Shown piece after piece: positions 13,315 through 16,651 of a stretch of 16,651 nt of DNA. Source of the DNA: Gemmatimonadota bacterium (GTDB lineage: Bacteria; Gemmatimonadota; Gemmatimonadetes; Gemmatimonadales; GWC2-71-9); NCBI GenBank assembly GCA_029862935.1, contig JAOTWK010000031.1, forward strand, positions 1 through 16,651, in the 5' to 3' direction. Every line of letters begins with the position of its first letter. The stretch's first letter is position 1. The notes beneath the pieces were generated by a model. It ran no database searches. It saw only the letters and a list, made by a program, of their open reading frames with translations, and was not told where the DNA came from. Position numbers and translations under genes: made by a program.

Positions 13315-14585
13315 CGAGAGGTGCCCCGGCCGCGAACCCCTCTCGGCGGTTGTGGCGGTGTGAGAGTCGAAGTATCACCACTCCTTCGCCGAATCTTCTG
13401 AAGCAGGAAGCCTGCGAGTATCGCAACGAGGCTGAACGATCTCCGCAGCCATGGCTTCAGATCATCCGTGGCGAACGCCGCGAATGACCGAGCTTTGGCA
13501 AGTGAGCGCAGCCAAGCACGCAGACCCAGCTCGCCGTTGCGCATCTTGTGATAGAAGGAGCCGAAGTCGCGATTGAAATCAAGCCAGTGGAGGCCTTCGC
13601 GCTGCAATCTCATGACCCTCTGCGCCAGCGGTCGGCCTGTCAGCAGCGCGTATTCGGCGTGCGGAAAGTTGAGACCGCAGTCGTAGAAGAGCTGGTTGTG
13701 ATAGTAGCTCCTCAAGTTGACCTCTAGGAAGAAGTGCTCACCGGTCTTCCTGTCTTCTGAAAACTCGAGCGTGCAGATCCCTCGGTATCCGAGCGCTCGC
13801 ATGAAGTCAATGCTCGTCTGAGCCAGCCCCTCGTTGACCTCGCTGACGCCGAACGTGGTGACTCCATAGTCGGGCAGATGCTGCCTGAGCTTTCGGCCAG
13901 TGTACCACATCACGGGCTGACTCTCGCGATCGAGCAACACCGTGCTGATGAGAATGTGCCCATCGCCGCTTGTTACCACCTGCTGGAACACCATGTTTTG
14001 AAGGTGGTCGGGGTGCGCGGCTACGTAATCAACGAGCGGATCACTGTCACTGAACAGAACGTTTTTCGCTTTGTCTGGTAGGCAGCGGGAAAAAGTATCT
14101 ACGGGTTTCACGATTACCGGCGTGGGAATATCGGACACCTCCGCCTCGAAATCTCGCATCGACAGATAATGGCGGGTCCAGGGCGCGGGCATGTTGTGTT
14201 CGTCTTGTAGCGAGATGATTCCCAGCTTCGAATTCAGCTTCGTGAAGAGATCTCGCTCGTTCGCGTGAAACAGAAATCGATCCTGGAGTCTCACCTGTTC
14301 GTCACTTACCCATTGCGCGTACGCGTCCGTTGTCGGAAACAGAACGGGCTTTTCGTCAAAACGGTCCGCCAGCTTCAGGACGAAATCGGTCAACTCGCTG
14401 TCGACTATGCCCTCCGGTAGACGCACGGCGGTGCAGTACTTGGAAAAGCGACCAATGTCGCCCGCCTTGCTGTAGAGGCCGACAACCGGAATCGATTCCC
14501 GTCCCAAGGAGCGGACGACAGCCAGTCCGTTGACATCGAGGTCCAGCACGAAAGCGACGGGCGTGTTGGCAGCTATTCTCGGCAT
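13311..14585 (-). CDS. ATP-grasp ligase (carboxylate-amine ligase-like)
   Basis: This ATP-grasp protein of about 424 residues resembles the predicted ATP-dependent carboligases (COG3919 type) common in polysaccharide loci. The pre-ATP-grasp Rossmann part starts with FVLDLDVNGLAVVRSLG. VIVKPVD (about 157-163) supplies the ATP-binding Lys. TLEF with Glu near 274 and LEVNLR with Glu288 and Asn290 supply the metal ligands. Such enzymes join a carboxylate to an amine through an acyl-phosphate, so an aminoacyl or peptide-like decoration of the glycan is possible; this is inference. ATG 14585 is chosen; an in-frame TTG at 14594 is an alternative. It sits 13 bases after the deacetylase and shares a GTGA overlap with the GT4 gene. 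The C-terminal 20 or so residues are Pro/Arg/Gly-rich and probably unstructured. Confidence 0.85.
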   Translation of the reverse strand: MPRIAANTPVAFVLDLDVNGLAVVRSLGRESIPVVGLYSKAGDIGRFSKYCTAVRLPEGIVDSELTDFVLKLADRFDEKPVLFPTTDAYAQWVSDEQVRLQDRFLFHANERDLFTKLNSKLGIISLQDEHNMPAPWTRHYLSMRDFEAEVSDIPTPVIVKPVDTFSRCLPDKAKNVLFSDSDPLVDYVAAHPDHLQNMVFQQVVTSGDGHILISTVLLDRESQPVMWYTGRKLRQHLPDYGVTTFGVSEVNEGLAQTSIDFMRALGYRGICTLEFSEDRKTGEHFFLEVNLRSYYHNQLFYDCGLNFPHAEYALLTGRPLAQRVMRLQREGLHWLDFNRDFGSFYHKMRNGELGLRAWLRSLAKARSFAAFATDDLKPWLRRSFSLVAILAGFLLQKIRRRSGDTSTLTPPQPPRGVRGRGTSR

Positions 14586-14598
14586 TGGCCTCAAGCGG

Positions 14599-15513
14599 TT
14601 AGCGTAAGGGTAGCCCGGCTAGCCGCAGGGCGAATCCGTTGAGCGACAGCCCTGCCGGAACGTTGAGGCGTGGAAGCTGGAATCGGTTGGCTCGCTCCGA
14701 TCGAAGCCAACCGCCGCCCAGGGCCAGTGCGCCTTCGTAGCCGGAAACCGTCGCGGCCTTCTCCACATTCGGCGACGACATCCCATAGGGGTAGGATAGC
14801 CAGGGCACGACAGCTTCAAACCGCTCGCGAAGCCACTCGAGCGGCCGCCGCATCTCGTTCATCAACTCACTCTCGCCAAGCTGGGTGAGGTTAGGGTGGC
14901 TCCAGGAATGAGAGGCCAGTTCGATACCGGGCTGTGACACCGCAATCCGTAGCTCATCTTCTGTTGCCGTCAACGCGTGTCTCTGGACCGGGTGCGCTGG
15001 GACCCCGGAGCGATCGGCCCAGTCTCTCACAAGGTGGTCGGCACCGTGAAGCTCCTCCAGAGCGTAGCGTCGGAGATCGGCAAGTGGCTCGGGCGCTTCA
15101 GGGTCGGCGAACGCGTCCCACCAGAAGGATCGACCCCCGACAAACGCGGGCGGCACGAAGATCGTTGCCGGCAGAGCCCGCTTCGCGAGTTCTTCAATCC
15201 CAGTCGTGACAGCACCGTGATAGGCGTCATCGAAGGTGATGACGACTCGTGGCACCTTCGCATCCGCGTACGTCTCTTGCGACAGCGAAGACAGCGAGAT
15301 GACCCTGCATTGCTGAGTTAGCAGGTCCAGTTGACGAGCGAACTCCGCACGTGGCAAGTGCAAGGACCGATCGCCGGCGATTGCTGCTCCATCCGGAACA
15401 ACATTATGGTATGCTAGGACCAGACTCTTCTTTCTTATCGTTGTACGAGCAACGCTTGCGGGTCCAGCTCGTAGCTGAAGAAGCTCGATCGCGTGCTTGA
15501 TTGCATTCCGCAT
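14599..15513 (-). CDS. Polysaccharide deacetylase (CE4/NodB family), second type
   Basis: This deacetylase of about 304 residues is distinct from the XrtA-type enzyme in the same window. From ATG 15513, LAYHNVVPDG (about 33-42) is followed by motif 1 TFDD (93-96, catalytic Asp), motif 2 HSWSH (202-206, metal ligands) and motif 3 SYPYG (240-244). A roughly 100-residue insertion between motifs 1 and 2 includes FWWDAFADPEAP, as in deacetylases found beside ATP-grasp proteins in glycan loci. No clear signal peptide is seen. An in-frame TTG at 15534 would add seven residues; neither start has a good Shine-Dalgarno sequence. It is first in a three-gene operon with the ATP-grasp and GT4 genes, downstream of an inverted-repeat-rich divergent region. 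Confidence 0.9.
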   Translation of the reverse strand: MRNAIKHAIELLQLRAGPASVARTTIRKKSLVLAYHNVVPDGAAIAGDRSLHLPRAEFARQLDLLTQQCRVISLSSLSQETYADAKVPRVVITFDDAYHGAVTTGIEELAKRALPATIFVPPAFVGGRSFWWDAFADPEAPEPLADLRRYALEELHGADHLVRDWADRSGVPAHPVQRHALTATEDELRIAVSQPGIELASHSWSHPNLTQLGESELMNEMRRPLEWLRERFEAVVPWLSYPYGMSSPNVEKAATVSGYEGALALGGGWLRSERANRFQLPRLNVPAGLSLNGFALRLAGLPLR

Positions 15514-15573
15514 TGATGGGACCCAGGTTGCCAAGATCGGTGTCGTCTAAGACCGCGGATGCCGCGGGTGGGG

Positions 15574-15589
15574 TGCAAGAACGGGACCT
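15574..15589 (-). promoter_or_regulatory. Weak sigma-54-like element facing the deacetylase operon
   Basis: The minus strand reads AGGTCCCGTTCTTGCA. The -12 part TTGCA is perfect and GG and GC are ten bases apart, but the -24 part is GGTCC rather than GGCAC. A start near 15563 would give about 50 bases of leader before ATG 15513. It is the weakest of the five candidates. Confidence 0.3.
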
Positions 15590-15603
15590 ATGGGCGCCGG
15601 AAT

Positions 15604-15638
15604 GGCACCGGATGCCGTGGCATCAGGCTCCCGGTGCC
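15604..15638. repeat. Nested inverted repeats GGCACCGG / CCGGTGCC around GATGCC-GT-GGCATC
   Basis: GGCACCGG at 15604-15611 is the exact reverse complement of CCGGTGCC at 15631-15638. Between them, GATGCC (15611-15616) and GGCATC (15619-15624) form a second perfect inverted repeat. No T-run follows, so this is not a normal intrinsic terminator. A protein-binding site or an mRNA-leader structure is more likely. Confidence 0.55.
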
Positions 15639-15645
15639 GCGGCAC
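15634..15645. repeat. Perfect palindrome GTGCCGCGGCAC, possible activator site
   Basis: This 12-base perfect palindrome shares its left arm with the larger repeat at 15604-15638, so the two pairings are mutually exclusive. Its centre lies about 63 bases upstream of the plus-strand sigma-54-like -24 element and about 51 bases upstream of the minus-strand one. The arms GTGCC/GGCAC are the same as in the palindrome at 8719-8732. Confidence 0.4.
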
Positions 15646-15701
15646 GTTGACCATGCGGGGGGCGACGGCCACGCGACGATGCTACCAGCGGTTCTGTCGT
15701 G

Positions 15702-15717
15702 CGGCCCGGAGATTGCA
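15702..15717 (+). promoter_or_regulatory. Sigma-54-type promoter candidate for the O-antigen ligase-like gene
   Basis: CGGCCCGGAGATTGCA matches TGGCACGNNNNTTGCW except at positions 1 and 5, with GG (15703-15704) and GC (15715-15716) ten bases apart and a perfect TTGCA. A start near 15728 would give about 93 bases of leader before ATG 15821. Confidence 0.5.
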
Positions 15718-15820
15718 AGCTCGAATGACCCGGCGGCACGTGGCGGAGGCTCGCGGGTCCCATGGTCAGATACAGCAAGGTCGCTCATCTAGGTTCAAAC
15801 GAGAATCGTTATGATTCGCT

Positions 15821-16651
15821 ATGCGTCGTGCAGGCCACTCTGAGACAGGTCCCCGGGCCGGTGCCTCCGTACCCAGCGGTCTCCACGCGGGGGAAGCGGT
15901 TGTGACCGGCATCGCCCGAACGCGCCCTGCATTGTCGAGCGTGGCTGCTGCGTCCGGCCTCGACAAGGCGGTCGTCTTGACTGCCAGCCTCCTGGTGGCC
16001 ATCGATTTCGGCCGTGTGCATCAGCTCTTCGGACCCACGAGCACGCTCCCCGTTGGGAAGATCACACTGCCGCTGATGGTCCTGCTCCTCTTGTTTTGTC
16101 CGGACCTGGGTGCGCGGCTCACGCGCCTGACCCGCACCCCACAGGCCTGGGCACTCCTCGCGTTCGTGGGGACCATTTGCGTGTCCATACCTTCCAGCCT
16201 CCTGGCTGGGTATAGCCTGCGAGAACTCATAGAGTTCCTCCAGACCTCGCTTATCCTAGTGCTCGCCGTCGGGCTGGCAGTCCGGAACAAGAACGATCTC
16301 CAGACCGTGGTGTTGGGGCTCGCGGTCTCGGTCGCGCTCTTGGGCGGGGCGACCGCCAAGCAGGCCATGCTGGGTGGCGTCGGCGGGCGCTATGGCGCCT
16401 CGAACACCTACGATCCAAACGACGTGGCGTTCGCGTGTGTAGTGGCGCTGCCTCTGGCACTCTGGCTGTTGGCGTCAGGACGCCGGTGGTTTCACCGGTT
16501 GGCTGGCCTGGCTGGCGTGGGCGGTGCGCTGCTCGGTGTGGTGTTCAGCGGATCGCGAGGTGGCTTTCTCGGTCTCGCGGCCGTTCTGCTGACTCTGCTG
16601 TTCATGCGGGGGCGTCGCGCTCTGCCACTCAAATGGCGCCTAGCCTTCCTA
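15821..16651 (+). CDS. O-antigen ligase/polymerase family membrane protein (partial, runs off the window)
   Basis: There are 277 codons without a stop before the window ends; the full protein would usually be over 400 residues. From ATG 15821, a polar N-terminus of about 48 residues is followed by at least six hydrophobic segments, near 50-63, 81-94, 108-128, 138-155, 160-175 and 201-216. YDPNDVAF (197-204) and VFSGSRGGFLG (241-251) are characteristic of O-antigen ligase/Wzy_C-type proteins, the latter preceding the large periplasmic loop. These proteins polymerise or ligate lipid-linked glycan at the periplasmic face. GTG 15902, behind a GGGGAAG stretch, is a plausible shorter start. It is the first gene downstream of the divergent region and probably begins another operon. 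Ligase cannot be told from polymerase without the missing C-terminal part. Confidence 0.85.
   Translation, partial: MRRAGHSETGPRAGASVPSGLHAGEAVVTGIARTRPALSSVAAASGLDKAVVLTASLLVAIDFGRVHQLFGPTSTLPVGKITLPLMVLLLLFCPDLGARLTRLTRTPQAWALLAFVGTICVSIPSSLLAGYSLRELIEFLQTSLILVLAVGLAVRNKNDLQTVVLGLAVSVALLGGATAKQAMLGGVGGRYGASNTYDPNDVAFACVVALPLALWLLASGRRWFHRLAGLAGVGGALLGVVFSGSRGGFLGLAAVLLTLLFMRGRRALPLKWRLAFL

Larger units (their letters stand above)
15514..15820. other. Divergent intergenic region, 307 bases, rich in inverted repeats
   Basis: There is no convincing gene; short open frames on both strands are Arg/Gly/Pro-rich and unrecognisable. The first third holds CCGCGG-ATG-CCGCGG at 15553-15567 and a nested set of inverted repeats at 15604-15645. 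A sigma-54-like element faces each flank. The region should control both the deacetylase/ATP-grasp/GT4 operon and the O-antigen ligase-like gene. Confidence 0.6.

Noticed and set aside
15810..15815. TATGAT as a -10 element just before the O-antigen ligase-like gene
   Set aside because: No -35-like hexamer lies 16-18 bases upstream, and it would place the transcript start at or past ATG 15821.

Overview
The window is a high-GC bacterial segment that reads as part of an exopolysaccharide/O-antigen-type biosynthesis locus. It most resembles the loci associated with exosortase A (XrtA, PEP-CTERM/EpsH type). The strongest markers are a polysaccharide deacetylase of the PEP-CTERM-locus subfamily (8987-9817) and a FemAB-like protein of the XrtA-associated subfamily directly behind it (9814-10881). 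The lipoprotein at the left end, with its AAC lipobox, acidic proline-rich leader and LamG/FN3 domains, together with the overall gene style, suggests Gemmatimonadota or a related soil phylum such as Acidobacteriota. That placement is an inference. No rRNA, tRNA, mobile element or CRISPR array was seen, and no xrtA gene or PEP-CTERM substrate lies inside the window.

Layout. (1) 34-2247 (+): a lipoprotein with domain order LamG-FN3-FN3-FN3-LamG, followed by the out-of-frame relic of another FN3 start. (2) 8457->2369 (-): a four-gene block of a GT4-like glycosyltransferase with an apparently frameshifted C-terminus, a membrane GT2 glycosyltransferase, a methyltransferase-like/APH-kinase fusion, and a nucleotidyltransferase-like/thymidylate-kinase-like fusion. 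(3) 8458-8986: a divergent intergenic region with three sigma-54-type promoter candidates. (4) 8987->12151 (+): deacetylase, FemAB-like protein and DegT-type aminotransferase. (5) 15513->12148 (-): a second polysaccharide deacetylase, an ATP-grasp ligase and a canonical GT4 glycosyltransferase, with short spacing or a 4-base overlap. (6) 15514-15820: a second divergent region rich in inverted repeats, with two more sigma-54-like candidates. (7) 15821->end (+): an O-antigen ligase/polymerase-type membrane protein cut by the window edge.

Working model. The glycosyltransferases assemble a repeat unit and the O-antigen ligase-like protein polymerises or transfers it. Two CE4 deacetylases would expose amino groups. 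The aminotransferase, ATP-grasp ligase and FemAB-like protein could create or decorate amines on the glycan. The two kinase-like fusion proteins have no assignable substrate.

The most notable non-coding signal is that both divergent intergenic regions carry elements matching the -24/-12 sigma-54 consensus (GG-N10-GC) facing the flanking genes. A GTGCC/GGCAC palindrome lies in each region, about 50-65 bases upstream of a promoter. This fits the known pairing of XrtA systems with the PrsK/PrsR sensor and sigma-54 activator. The second most notable signal is a probable single-base deletion in a run of six G at 7090-7095, which replaces the expected C-terminus of one glycosyltransferase.
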